From: JAAFIP01 sp031431335
GTDB lineage: Bacteria; Pseudomonadota; Gammaproteobacteria; Burkholderiales; Burkholderiaceae_C
DNA: 26,267 bases
Direction: 5' to 3'
Assembly (NCBI GenBank): GCA_031431335.1
Contig: JANPDG010000176.1
Span: 1-26,267, forward strand
Shown here piece after piece: positions 13,888-22,062 of the stretch. Within the stretch, counting starts at the first letter, position 1, and each line of letters starts with the position of its first letter. A program made the translations under genes and the position numbers. The notes below the pieces were generated by a model. It was not told the DNA's origin, did not search any database, and saw only the letters and a list, made by a program, of their open reading frames with translations.

Positions 13888-15954
13888 ATGCAGACCACCG
13901 TAGCCAGCCCTATCAGCGGGCATTCAGCCCCGTCGTTTAATGAACAGTTCGATACGCACAGCGTGTGGCGGCGTGAATTTGCCCTGCGCCTCAAGCTATT
14001 GTCAGAGTGGATGCGTGACCACGAGCTGCTAGACGCCGCCGTAGAAGAGCGCCTGCAGCGCCTAGAAAACCAAATGCGATCAGACAAAGTCATGGTGGCT
14101 TTTGTGGCTGAGTTCTCGCGCGGCAAGTCTGAGCTGATCAACTCAATCTTTTTTGCCGCCTATGGCCGCCGTATCATGCCTGCCAGCGCGGGCCGCACCA
14201 CCATGTGCCCCACCGAGCTGGGCTGGGACGCCGAAGTGCCGCCCTGCCTGCGCCTGCTGCCGATCGAAACCCGCCTGCAGCCCCACGCCCTGATGGAGTG
14301 GCGCGCAGCCCCCGAAAAATGGACCCGTATTGACCTGGACGTGAACGACGCAGGCCAACTGGCACAAGCGTTTGAAAAAGTCGCAGAGGTGCGCAAGGTC
14401 ACCAAAGACGAGGCCCGCGCTTTGGGCTTTTGGCACGACGACACCCCTGACGACAACCCCATGTCAGACGTGCAAGGCATGGTCGAGGTGCCTAAGTGGC
14501 GCCATGCGCTGATTAACATTGCCCACCCGCTGCTCAAGCAGGGCCTGGTGATTTTGGACACGCCAGGCTTAAACGCCATTGGAGCTGAGCCTGAGCTGAC
14601 TGTGAGCTTGATTCCGCAGGCGCATGCCGTGGTGTTTATCTTGGCCGCCGACACCGGCGTGACCAAATCAGACCTAGCGATCTGGCGTGAACACCTGATC
14701 ACCGAGAACACCGACAACTCATCGCGTTTGGTGGTGCTCAACAAAATCGACACCATGTGGGACGCGCTGTCCACACCGGCGCAGATCGAAGCCAACGTGC
14801 AGCGCCAGCGCGCCACCACAGCAGAGATTTTGTCGCTCCCGCAAAGCCAAGTGATTCCTGTGTCGGCCCAAAAAGGCTTGGTTGCCAAGGTTACGGGCGA
14901 CGCTGCACTGCTAGAAGCCAGCCGCCTGCCTGCGTTAGAAAAGGTACTGAGCGATGGCATGCTGGGCCAGCGCCGAGAGATTTTGCGCAGCGCCATGTCG
15001 ACTGGCATCGCTGCTCTGCGCAATGAAACCACCCGTGTAATCAACATTCGCCGCCGCGACCTGTCGGAGCAAATGATTGAGTTGCGCGGGTTACGTGGCA
15101 AAAACGCCACAGTTATCAACCATATGCGCTCGCGCATCGAGGCCGAACAAACTGAGTTCGACTCGAGCGGCTCGCGCATTCATGCGGTGCGCGCAATTCA
15201 CCTCAAATTGCTGCGCGAAGTGTTTTCGGCGCTTGGTAGCGCCACACTCAAAGCCGAACTGCGCCAGCTCAATGACGCGCTGCGCCAGCCCGGCATCAAA
15301 CTGGGGGTCCGCAAAGCCTATAACGACACGTTTGCCCGACTGCGCGAGGTGTTGTCCCACGCCAAAGGGTTGAATGGCGAAATTCAAACCATGTTGACGA
15401 CCAGTTTTCGCCAGCTCAACACGGAATTCAACTTCTCCTTGCAAGTGCCGCGCGAGCCTGAGCTAGCGCGCTACGAGCGCGACCTGGACTTGGTCGAGCG
15501 CAGCCACCTGCAGTATTTGGGCTTGGGCAACACCCTGCGTCTGGCGCAGCCTGAGTTTGCCGACCGCTTGGTGCGCGCGCTGGCCACGCGCCTGCGCGTG
15601 GTGTACGAAACCGCGCTAGGCGAAGTGGAGCTGTGGAACAAAACCGCAGCAGCCCAGCTAGACGCCCAACTGCGCGAGCGGCGCAAAAACTTTGCCCGCC
15701 GCATTGAAGCGATTGACCGCATTCAAGATGCCGCTAACACGCTGGACGACCGCATTGGCGAGATCGACAGCCAAGACCGCCACCTCACTGGGCTGGACGG
15801 CAAGCTGCTAGAACTCACGTCGCACTTGGTAGACATACCGGCTGACGCGCAAGACAAAGCGCAGCAAACGGGCCTGAAGATTGGCAAAAACAGCTGGTCT
15901 ACCGGCCCTGCGCCGTTAATGTCTGACCTACCGCAACAGATGCACACTGCCTAA
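13888..15954 (+). CDS. Dynamin-like GTPase
   Basis: 688 residues from the ATG at 13888; an in-frame TTG at 13807 abuts the mutM stop and is unlikely. GTPase motifs are AEFSRGKS (74-81, G1, with Ala in place of the usual first Gly), DTPG (D224, G3) and NKID (N285, G4). The C-terminal half is long and helical with coiled-coil character, ending without an obvious TM helix. Bacterial dynamin-like proteins remodel membranes or respond to membrane stress. The role of this family, often found between mutM and mutY in Burkholderiales, is not established as far as I know. A TATATT just upstream (13874-13879) could be a -10 box for a promoter with a very short leader. Confidence 0.88.
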   Translation: MQTTVASPISGHSAPSFNEQFDTHSVWRREFALRLKLLSEWMRDHELLDAAVEERLQRLENQMRSDKVMVAFVAEFSRGKSELINSIFFAAYGRRIMPASAGRTTMCPTELGWDAEVPPCLRLLPIETRLQPHALMEWRAAPEKWTRIDLDVNDAGQLAQAFEKVAEVRKVTKDEARALGFWHDDTPDDNPMSDVQGMVEVPKWRHALINIAHPLLKQGLVILDTPGLNAIGAEPELTVSLIPQAHAVVFILAADTGVTKSDLAIWREHLITENTDNSSRLVVLNKIDTMWDALSTPAQIEANVQRQRATTAEILSLPQSQVIPVSAQKGLVAKVTGDAALLEASRLPALEKVLSDGMLGQRREILRSAMSTGIAALRNETTRVINIRRRDLSEQMIELRGLRGKNATVINHMRSRIEAEQTEFDSSGSRIHAVRAIHLKLLREVFSALGSATLKAELRQLNDALRQPGIKLGVRKAYNDTFARLREVLSHAKGLNGEIQTMLTTSFRQLNTEFNFSLQVPREPELARYERDLDLVERSHLQYLGLGNTLRLAQPEFADRLVRALATRLRVVYETALGEVELWNKTAAAQLDAQLRERRKNFARRIEAIDRIQDAANTLDDRIGEIDSQDRHLTGLDGKLLELTSHLVDIPADAQDKAQQTGLKIGKNSWSTGPAPLMSDLPQQMHTA

Positions 15955-15994
15955 GTGGGCTGGGCAGACTTTTCCATTAGCGAACGTTAGGCCA

Positions 15995-17065
15995 GTGGCT
16001 TTGGCAACTCCATCTGTGGCCAGCGCTGTGCTGGCTTGGCAAGCGCAGCATGGCCGCTCTGGCCTGCCCTGGCAGGGCACACGCGAGCCATACCTTGTGT
16101 GGCTCTCTGAGATCATGCTGCAGCAAACCCAAGTGGTCACTGTGCTGCAGTATTACCCGCGCTTTTTAAAACGCTTTCCTGATGTGGCCAGCTTGGCTGC
16201 TGCCCCGCTAGATGATGTGCTCGCCCTGTGGAGCGGCCTAGGCTACTACAGCCGCGCCCGCAACCTGCACCGCTGCGCGCAGGCAGTGGTGCATGATTTT
16301 GGTGGCCAGTTTCCAGCGCAGGCCCAGCTGCTGCAAACCTTGCCCGGTATAGGCCGCTCTACTGCCGCTGCGGTGGCTGCGTTTTGCTTTGGCGAGCGCG
16401 TGGCTATTTTGGATGCCAACGTGAAAAGGGTGCTCACCCGGCTGCTGGGCTTTGGCCACGACATGGGTGTGGCCGCACACGAACGCGCGCTGTGGCAGCA
16501 CGCCACCGACCTGCTACCAGTAGATGACCTGCACCACGCCATGCCGCGTCACACCCAAGCAATGATGGACTTGGGCGCTACGGTGTGCACACCGCGCAAG
16601 CCCAGCTGCATGCTGTGTCCGCTGGCGCAGGTGTGCGCAGCCAAAGCGCAGGGCACGCCTGAGCAATACCCCGTCAAGACCCGCAAGCTCAAGCGCTCTA
16701 GCCTGTCGCTATGGCTGCTGCGCGCCACTGACAGTGCTGGTCAAGTGTATTTGCAGCAACGCCCTACCCCCGGCGTGTGGGCAGGGCTGTACAGTTTGCC
16801 AATGTTTGACAGCCGCGAGGCGCTGATGGGCACGCTAACTGCCGCGCAACAAGCCGCCTGCATCGAGCACACTGCTTTTATGCATGTGCTAACCCACAAA
16901 GATATGCATCTGCATGTGGTGGAACTGGCGTGGGCGCGCAAAGCGCCGCCGACACAGCAGCACAGCGCCAACCCAGACCAAGCCTCGGCTCAAGCCCAGT
17001 GGGCATCAAAAACAGATTTGACTCATATTGGCCTGCCAGCACCCATACGCAAGCTGCTGGCCTAG
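15995..17065 (+). CDS. mutY: A/G-specific adenine glycosylase MutY
   Basis: 356 residues with a GTG start. It removes adenine mispaired with 8-oxoguanine, complementing MutM. Visible are catalytic E39 (SEIMLQQTQV), the helix-hairpin-helix LPGIGRSTAAAV, catalytic D140 (ILDANVKRVL), and the [4Fe-4S] loop C198-x6-C205-x2-C208-x5-C214. A C-terminal NUDIX-like domain (about 230-350) recognises 8-oxoG. It follows the dynamin-like gene by 40 bp and converges on rapZ with only six bases between stop codons. Confidence 0.96.
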   Translation: MALATPSVASAVLAWQAQHGRSGLPWQGTREPYLVWLSEIMLQQTQVVTVLQYYPRFLKRFPDVASLAAAPLDDVLALWSGLGYYSRARNLHRCAQAVVHDFGGQFPAQAQLLQTLPGIGRSTAAAVAAFCFGERVAILDANVKRVLTRLLGFGHDMGVAAHERALWQHATDLLPVDDLHHAMPRHTQAMMDLGATVCTPRKPSCMLCPLAQVCAAKAQGTPEQYPVKTRKLKRSSLSLWLLRATDSAGQVYLQQRPTPGVWAGLYSLPMFDSREALMGTLTAAQQAACIEHTAFMHVLTHKDMHLHVVELAWARKAPPTQQHSANPDQASAQAQWASKTDLTHIGLPAPIRKLLA

Positions 17066-17071
17066 AGCCTG

Positions 17072-17965
17072 CTAGCTCACGTTAGACGCAAACACATTGC
17101 CATCAATCTCGCGGTGGCGCTTGAGTGTGCTCCAGTCTTTGGCGAAATAGCGCGACAGCTCTTCCACCAGAAACACCGAGCGGTGCTGCCCGCCCGTGCA
17201 GCCAATGGCCACCGTCACATAGCTGCGATGGTCTTGCATCATGCTGGGCAGCCATTGGGTTAAAAACGTATGAATATGCTCAAACATCTTGCGCACATCG
17301 GCCTGCTGCTTTAAAAACTCGGCCACAGGGGCGTCTTTGCCAGTGAACGGCCGAAGCGCTGGCTCGTAGTGCGGGTTAGGCAGCATGCGCACATCAAACA
17401 CAAAATCTGCATCGGTGGGCAGCCCGCGCTTAAAGCCAAACGACTCAAAAACCAAAGTGAGCTGCTTGGCGGGCGCAGACAGCATGCCTTTGATATAACC
17501 CTGCAGCTGCGTCGCGCGGATCAGGCTGGTGTCAATCACATGCGACTGCTCACGCAGATCGGCCAGCAGCGAGCGCTCCAGCTCAATCGCATCGGTCAGC
17601 GCGCGCTGCTGGTCGGTTTCGTTGTTGTTAGACAGCGGGTGTTTGCGCCGCGTCTCAGAAAACCGGTGCACCAACACATCGGTGCGGGCATCTAGAAACA
17701 CCGTTTTAATCACCACGCCTTTAGCCCGCAGCTGCTGCATTTGCGCAGGCAGCAGGGGCAGCGACGAGGCGCTGCGCACATCCATAGCAATGCCTATTTG
17801 GTAAACGTGGTGTGTTTTTTCAACCTCAATAAACGCGCCCAAGAGCTCAGGCGGCAAGTTGTCCACACAATAGTAATGCGCATCTTCCAGCGCATGCAAA
17901 GCCACCGATTTACCAGAGCCAGACATGCCAGTAATAAGAACAACTTCAATCGCGGGAAGGGTCAT
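17072..17965 (-). CDS. rapZ: RapZ/YvcJ-family nucleotide-binding protein
   Basis: 297 residues from the ATG at 17965 (MTLPAIEVVLITGMSGSGKS). The frame extends to 18016, but those residues are atypical for the family. The Walker A motif GMSGSGKS is at 13-20. The C-terminal RapZ domain includes GCTGGQHRSVFLVEEL (the conserved GCTGGxHRS). In E. coli RapZ guides RNase E to the sRNA GlmZ and so controls glucosamine-6-phosphate synthase. In betaproteobacteria its target is less clear. The often adjacent hprK/PTS genes are not next to it here; a globin gene lies upstream instead, so local order has been rearranged. Confidence 0.94.
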   Translation of the reverse strand: MTLPAIEVVLITGMSGSGKSVALHALEDAHYYCVDNLPPELLGAFIEVEKTHHVYQIGIAMDVRSASSLPLLPAQMQQLRAKGVVIKTVFLDARTDVLVHRFSETRRKHPLSNNNETDQQRALTDAIELERSLLADLREQSHVIDTSLIRATQLQGYIKGMLSAPAKQLTLVFESFGFKRGLPTDADFVFDVRMLPNPHYEPALRPFTGKDAPVAEFLKQQADVRKMFEHIHTFLTQWLPSMMQDHRSYVTVAIGCTGGQHRSVFLVEELSRYFAKDWSTLKRHREIDGNVFASNVS

Positions 17966-18022
17966 GGGCCAATGATACTTTGTTCTGTTGCGCTCGCGCC
18001 AGACCACGCCAAGCAAGCTAAC

Positions 18023-18427
18023 TTATCCATTCAAGTTCCGCATCCAATCCGCAGTCTGAAAAAAGCTAGTATTTAACCGCGCTCTCAGCGAGTCTTCCAC
18101 ACCTGTCTCTCGCATCGCCTTGTCCATGCAAGAGAGCCACTGGTCACGCTCTAAGATGCCAATTTGCACCTGCATATGCCGCATGCGCAAGCGCGGGTGG
18201 CCAAACTTTTCGGTGTAGTACTGCGGGCCGCCAAGCCAGCCGCACAAAAACCAAAAGGTTTTGTCCCGCGACCCCGCCAGACTGGTGCCGTGCACCTCGC
18301 GCAGCCGGGCAAAGCCAGGCTCCAAGTCCATCAGGTCATAAAAGCGCTCTACCAGCGCTTTGACCCGCTGCTCTCCGCCAATCCATTCAAACGGTGTGCC
18401 TTCGGGTGGTTTTTCTTCAATGTGCAT
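18023..18427 (-). CDS. Group II truncated hemoglobin
   Basis: 134 residues from the ATG at 18427; a GTG two codons earlier is possible. It matches trHbII/GlbO globins: FYDLM with Tyr at B10 (Y30), the segment GGPQYYTEKFGHPRLRMRHM with proximal heme His F8 (H84), and Trp at G8 (W97 in RDQWLSCM). Members bind O2 or NO and are linked to oxidative or nitrosative stress or oxygen supply. It is on the - strand 57 bp upstream of rapZ, and divergent from kynU with 72 bp for both promoters. A link to the O2-using tryptophan 2,3-dioxygenase nearby is only a thought. Confidence 0.92.
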   Translation of the reverse strand: MHIEEKPPEGTPFEWIGGEQRVKALVERFYDLMDLEPGFARLREVHGTSLAGSRDKTFWFLCGWLGGPQYYTEKFGHPRLRMRHMQVQIGILERDQWLSCMDKAMRETGVEDSLRARLNTSFFQTADWMRNLNG

Positions 18428-18499
18428 AGCCACGATTTTTACACAATGTTGGAATTAACCGACACCACGGGTTTTTGAACGGTGCTACCTTCATAGCTT

Positions 18500-19840
18500 A
18501 TGACAAGCAAAGACAACTTCCGCATTCCCACATTAGCCCAATGCCAAGCGCTAGACGCTGCAGACCCGCTGCGCAGCTTACGTGCCCAATTTGCCCTGCC
18601 TGATGGCGTTATTTACTTGGACGGCAACTCGCTGGGCGCGCTGCCTGTGACCACTGCTGCGCGCGTTGCCAATGTGGTGCAAAGCGAATGGGGCCGTGGC
18701 CTGATTCGCAGCTGGAACGATGCGCAGTGGATAGAGCTACCGCACCGCGTGGGCGACAAAATAGCGCAGCTTATTGGCGCCCAGGCTGGTGAAGTGGTTG
18801 CCACTGACAGCACCTCCATTAACCTGTTCAAGGTGATGCATGCTGCGATATTAATAGCAAACTCTTCAATATCCACGTCGGAAAACAGCCAAAAAACTCA
18901 TCCAAAAGTAGTAATATCGGAACGCAGCAACTTCCCCACCGACCTGTACATTGCCCAAAGCCTGTGCGCCCAGCACGGCTATACGCTCAGGCTGGTAGAG
19001 GCTCACGAGGTGATGGACGCCATCACCCCCGGTGTGGCCGTGGTGATGCTGACCCATGTGCACTACCGCAGCGGCGCGATGCACGACATGGCGGCTGTAA
19101 CAAACAAGGCCCATGCAGTGGGCGCGCTGGCCGTGTGGGACTTAGCCCACAGCGCGGGCGCAGTGCCGATTGACCTGCAGGCAGCCAATGCGGATTTTGC
19201 CGTGGGCTGTGGCTACAAATACTTAAATGGTGGGCCGGGCGCGCCCGCGTTTGTGTGGGTGCATCCGCGCCATCTGGGCGCGGCGCAGCAGCCGCTCACC
19301 GGCTGGTTTAGCCACGCAGCGCCGTTTGCGTTTACGCCCGATTACCAAAGCGCTCCCGGCATTGCCAGCTATTTGTGCGGCACCCAGCCCATCATCAGCT
19401 TAGCGGCATTGGACTGCGGCCTAGACACCCTGCTGGCAGCCCAGCCGCTGGGCGGCATGGCTGCGCTGCAGGCTAAGTCGCTGGCGCTGACTGATTTGTT
19501 TATTCAGCTGGTAGAGGCGCGCTGTGCAGGCTATGGCCTCACACTGGCCACGCCGCGCGCGCGCGCGCAGCGCGGCTCGCATGTGAGCTTTAGCCGCGCC
19601 GAGGGAGGCTACGCCATTATGCAAGCTTTGACAGCACGCGGTGTGATTGGCGACTTTAGGACAGGCGACGCGCGCGCGCCCGCAACGTCTGCCGACCGTC
19701 TAGACATCTTGCGCTTTGGTTTTACGCCGCTGTACCTGGGCTACGCCGATGTATGGCAGGCGGTGGAGCACTGGGTGCAGGTGATGGCGGGCCAAGAGTA
19801 TTTGCGGCCAGAGTTCAACCGCAAACAAGCTGTGACTTAA
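18500..19840 (+). CDS. kynU: Kynureninase carrying an in-frame dispersed repeat
   Basis: 446 residues, longer than the usual ~415. This PLP enzyme splits kynurenine to anthranilate and alanine. Landmarks are YLDGNSLGALP, TDSTSINLFKV, SERSNFPTDLYIAQ, DLAHSAGAVP, and the PLP lysine K240 in GCGYKYLNGGPGAP. Residues about 117-136 (ILIANSSISTSENSQK and the next four) come from repeat copy B. They sit between the helix after INLFKV and the strand VVISERSNFP, where homologues have a shorter, unrelated loop. The frame is intact on both sides and all catalytic motifs survive, so the enzyme is probably active. kynA follows 17 bp downstream. The formamidase gene kynB is not in this window. Confidence 0.93.
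   Translation: MTSKDNFRIPTLAQCQALDAADPLRSLRAQFALPDGVIYLDGNSLGALPVTTAARVANVVQSEWGRGLIRSWNDAQWIELPHRVGDKIAQLIGAQAGEVVATDSTSINLFKVMHAAILIANSSISTSENSQKTHPKVVISERSNFPTDLYIAQSLCAQHGYTLRLVEAHEVMDAITPGVAVVMLTHVHYRSGAMHDMAAVTNKAHAVGALAVWDLAHSAGAVPIDLQAANADFAVGCGYKYLNGGPGAPAFVWVHPRHLGAAQQPLTGWFSHAAPFAFTPDYQSAPGIASYLCGTQPIISLAALDCGLDTLLAAQPLGGMAALQAKSLALTDLFIQLVEARCAGYGLTLATPRARAQRGSHVSFSRAEGGYAIMQALTARGVIGDFRTGDARAPATSADRLDILRFGFTPLYLGYADVWQAVEHWVQVMAGQEYLRPEFNRKQAVT
18849..18910 (+). repeat. Dispersed repeat, copy B (inside kynU, in frame)
   Basis: About 62 bp with the exact core AATATCCACGTCGGAAAA at 18868-18885. It is preceded by TAGCAAACTCTTC and followed by an A/C-rich tail. It is read in the kynU sense direction, in the same frame as the lolB copy. 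The variable codon is TCA (18866-18868). It is a direct repeat of copy C, about 1.9 kb away, so the two flank most of kynU-kynA. Confidence 0.92.
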
Positions 19841-19857
19841 ACAATTGAGGCTGCACC

Positions 19858-20703
19858 ATGTCGTCGCAACACATATCAGACAGCTCGGACAGCTCGGGCG
19901 CACAAACCGACTTTAGCCAGTCAATGAGCTACACCGATTATTTAGACCTAGAGCGCATTCTGGGCGCGCAGCACCCGCGCAGCCTCGACCACAACGAAAT
20001 GCTGTTCATTGTCCAGCACCAAACCAGCGAGCTGTGGATGAAACTTATGCTGCACGAGCTGCAAGCAGCCATGCACAGCATTGCGCACGATGACTTGGCC
20101 AGCGCCTTCAAAATGCTGGCCCGCGTGAGCAAGATCATGGAGCAGCTGGTGCATGCCTGGGACGTGCTGGCCACCATGACCCCATCAGAATACAGCGCCA
20201 TACGCCCCTACTTGGGCAGCTCCAGCGGGTTTCAAAGTGCGCAGTACCGCTGCATAGAATTTGCATTGGGCAACAAAAACGCGGGCATGCTCAAGCCCCA
20301 CGCACACGCGCCCGCGCTGCTGGCACAGGTGCAAGCAGCACTGATTGCGCCCAGCCTGTACGACCACGCGCTGCGCCTGCTAGCCAGACGCGGCTTGGCC
20401 ATACCGCCCGCGCACCTAGAGCGCGACTGGACACAGCCCTACGCTAGCAGCGACGCCGTAGAAGCCGCATGGCTCGTGGTCTACCGCCAGCCCAAAGAAC
20501 ACTGGGACCTGTACCAACTGGGCGAAGAGCTCACCGACCTAGAAGACGCCTTCCGCCAATGGCGCTTTCGCCACGTCACCACCGTAGAACGCATCATCGG
20601 TTTTAAACAAGGCACCGGCGGCACCGGCGGCGTGGGCTACCTGCGCAAGATGCTGGACGTGGTGCTGTTCCCGGAGATATGGAAGCTGAGGACGCAGCTT
20701 TAG
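19858..20703 (+). CDS. kynA: Tryptophan 2,3-dioxygenase
   Basis: 281 residues. This heme enzyme opens the indole ring of L-tryptophan with O2 to give N-formylkynurenine, the first step of the kynurenine pathway. Landmarks are FIVQHQTSELWMKL (active-site H54), the substrate region GSSSGFQSAQYR, the axial heme ligand H239 (RFRHVTTVERIIG), and the Gly-rich loop KQGTGGTGGVGYL. TTGAGG lies about 7 nt before the ATG. It is in an operon with kynU, 17 bp downstream. The next gene is convergent, and repeat copy C lies in between. Confidence 0.97.
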   Translation: MSSQHISDSSDSSGAQTDFSQSMSYTDYLDLERILGAQHPRSLDHNEMLFIVQHQTSELWMKLMLHELQAAMHSIAHDDLASAFKMLARVSKIMEQLVHAWDVLATMTPSEYSAIRPYLGSSSGFQSAQYRCIEFALGNKNAGMLKPHAHAPALLAQVQAALIAPSLYDHALRLLARRGLAIPPAHLERDWTQPYASSDAVEAAWLVVYRQPKEHWDLYQLGEELTDLEDAFRQWRFRHVTTVERIIGFKQGTGGTGGVGYLRKMLDVVLFPEIWKLRTQL

Positions 20704-20766
20704 TGCGGGATGCGACTGGTACTTTGCACAGTATTTTAATTATTTTAATTTGCTACATCACTATAA

Positions 20767-20828
20767 TTTACATAGCAAACTATTGAATATCCACGTCGGA
20801 AAACTGCCCTAAAATCTTCCAAAAATCA
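20767..20828 (+). repeat. Dispersed repeat, copy C (intergenic)
   Basis: About 62 bp with the exact core AATATCCACGTCGGAAAA at 20786-20803. It is preceded by TAGCAAACTATTG and followed by CTGCCCTAAAATCTTCC and an A-rich end. In the kynU/lolB frame it has TGA at 20784-20786. It fills much of the 141-bp gap between convergent kynA and the FAD monooxygenase. The rest of the gap is AT-rich, with the 9-mer ATTTTAATT twice near 20734-20752, and contains no clear terminator. Confidence 0.9.
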
Positions 20829-20844
20829 CTTTCTGAATATGCCA

Positions 20845-22062
20845 TCACACCCGGTGCCCATACAGCCAGCCTAGGCCGAGCACCTGGGTGCCTTGCAGGG
20901 TGAGCACTGCGTCGCGTGCTAGTGACCACGGGGGGCTAAGGTGAAAGATGTAACCATTACGGCGGGCCGTGGCCACTACGCGCTCGGTGCGCGATTTGCG
21001 CAGCTGCTGGTAGCTTTGCAGGGCTGCAGGCCACTCGCTGTGCTGGCGCACTTGCTGGGCTAGCACGGCGGCGTCTTCTAGGGCCATGGCTGCGCCTTGG
21101 GCTAAGTAGGGAAGCATGGGGTGGGCGGCATCGCCCAGCAGGGCTACGCGGCCCTTTAGTGAACCTGCTGAGCCTACCCAGCTGCGCGCTGCGGGGCGGT
21201 CGTACAGATGCCAGCTGTGCCAAGTGTGCTGGTGGGTTTGCGCGCTGTGCAGCAGCTCGCAAAGCAGCGGGCAGGCGTGCTTGAGTGCGCTGGCTACTTC
21301 GGCATGGCTGGCGGCACTGGCCCAGCCGGGTACGGCCTGGGCTGCTCTGTGCTGGCTGAGCACCACGACATTTAAAAACTCACCACCGCGCACGGGGTAG
21401 TGCACCACATGCACATCGGGTGCCCACCACACCCCTACTTGCATGGCCTGCAGCGGGGCAGGCACGCGGGCCATGGGCAGCAGCACGCGGTAGGCGGCGT
21501 GGCCGGTGGCGCGGGGGGCAGCGTCGGCAAACACGGCTTGGCGCACGGGGCTCCACACGCCGTCGCAGGCTATCAGCGCGTCGGCTTGTCGTGTTTGCGC
21601 TGTGGTTTGAATATCAATCTGCTGCGCGGTAGTCTGTTCGTGAGGCGCTGGCGGGTTCACGCCGCTCACCGCCTCTCCCGTGTGCAGCGTAATGCGTGGC
21701 TCGGCCAGCGCGGCTTGCAAGAGCGCGGCGTGCAGGTCAGCGCGGTGCACGCAGGCATACACCTCGCCATAGCGCTGTAGCACTGCGCGGCCTAGCAAGA
21801 TATGGCTGATGCTGCGGCCTGTGATGGCGTGGCGCACGGCAACCGACTCGGGCATACAGGCGCGCGCCAGCGCTGCATCGCGCACGCCCAGCTGGGCTAA
21901 TACATGCACTGCGTTAGGCCCCAGCTGAATGCCCGCGCCCACATCAGCAAACTCAGCAGCGCGCTCACACACCGTCGCGTGTTGGCCCGCGCGCGCCAAG
22001 GCCAAGCCAGCTGCCAAGCCGCCTATGCCGCCCCCTGCGATCACAATATGCTGGTTTTTCAA
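20845..22062 (-). CDS. FAD-dependent aromatic hydroxylase (salicylate / 3-hydroxybenzoate hydroxylase type)
   Basis: 405 residues. This is a group A flavoprotein monooxygenase. The Rossmann FAD motif GGGIGGLAAGLAL is at 10-22, followed by the CERA acidic strand end and GAGIQLGPNA. ALIACDGVWSPVR is the DG motif. LLGDAAHPMLPYLAQGAAMA near residues 310-330 is the GD motif with the flavin-binding helix. Overall pattern and length fit salicylate 1-hydroxylase, 3-hydroxybenzoate 6-hydroxylase and relatives, not kynurenine 3-monooxygenase. The substrate cannot be fixed from sequence alone. It converges on kynA and is divergent from rluA, so it may be independent of the kyn genes even though those produce an aromatic acid. 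Confidence 0.87.
   Translation of the reverse strand: MKNQHIVIAGGGIGGLAAGLALARAGQHATVCERAAEFADVGAGIQLGPNAVHVLAQLGVRDAALARACMPESVAVRHAITGRSISHILLGRAVLQRYGEVYACVHRADLHAALLQAALAEPRITLHTGEAVSGVNPPAPHEQTTAQQIDIQTTAQTRQADALIACDGVWSPVRQAVFADAAPRATGHAAYRVLLPMARVPAPLQAMQVGVWWAPDVHVVHYPVRGGEFLNVVVLSQHRAAQAVPGWASAASHAEVASALKHACPLLCELLHSAQTHQHTWHSWHLYDRPAARSWVGSAGSLKGRVALLGDAAHPMLPYLAQGAAMALEDAAVLAQQVRQHSEWPAALQSYQQLRKSRTERVVATARRNGYIFHLSPPWSLARDAVLTLQGTQVLGLGWLYGHRV

Noticed and set aside
14160..15179. 339-codon open frame antisense to the dynamin-like GTPase gene
   Set aside because: It lies wholly opposite a well-supported gene. Its translation is Ser/Arg-rich with no recognisable domain, typical of the complement of GC-rich coding DNA.
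18849..18910. Reading the kynU repeat as a disrupting insertion (pseudogene)
   Set aside because: The frame is intact on both sides and all catalytic motifs are present, so the gene is called functional.
19554..19568. 15-nt alternating CG run in kynU (possible Z-DNA)
   Set aside because: It encodes an ordinary Pro-Arg-Ala-Arg-Ala stretch in a GC-rich gene; such runs are expected by composition, and nothing else marks it as functional.
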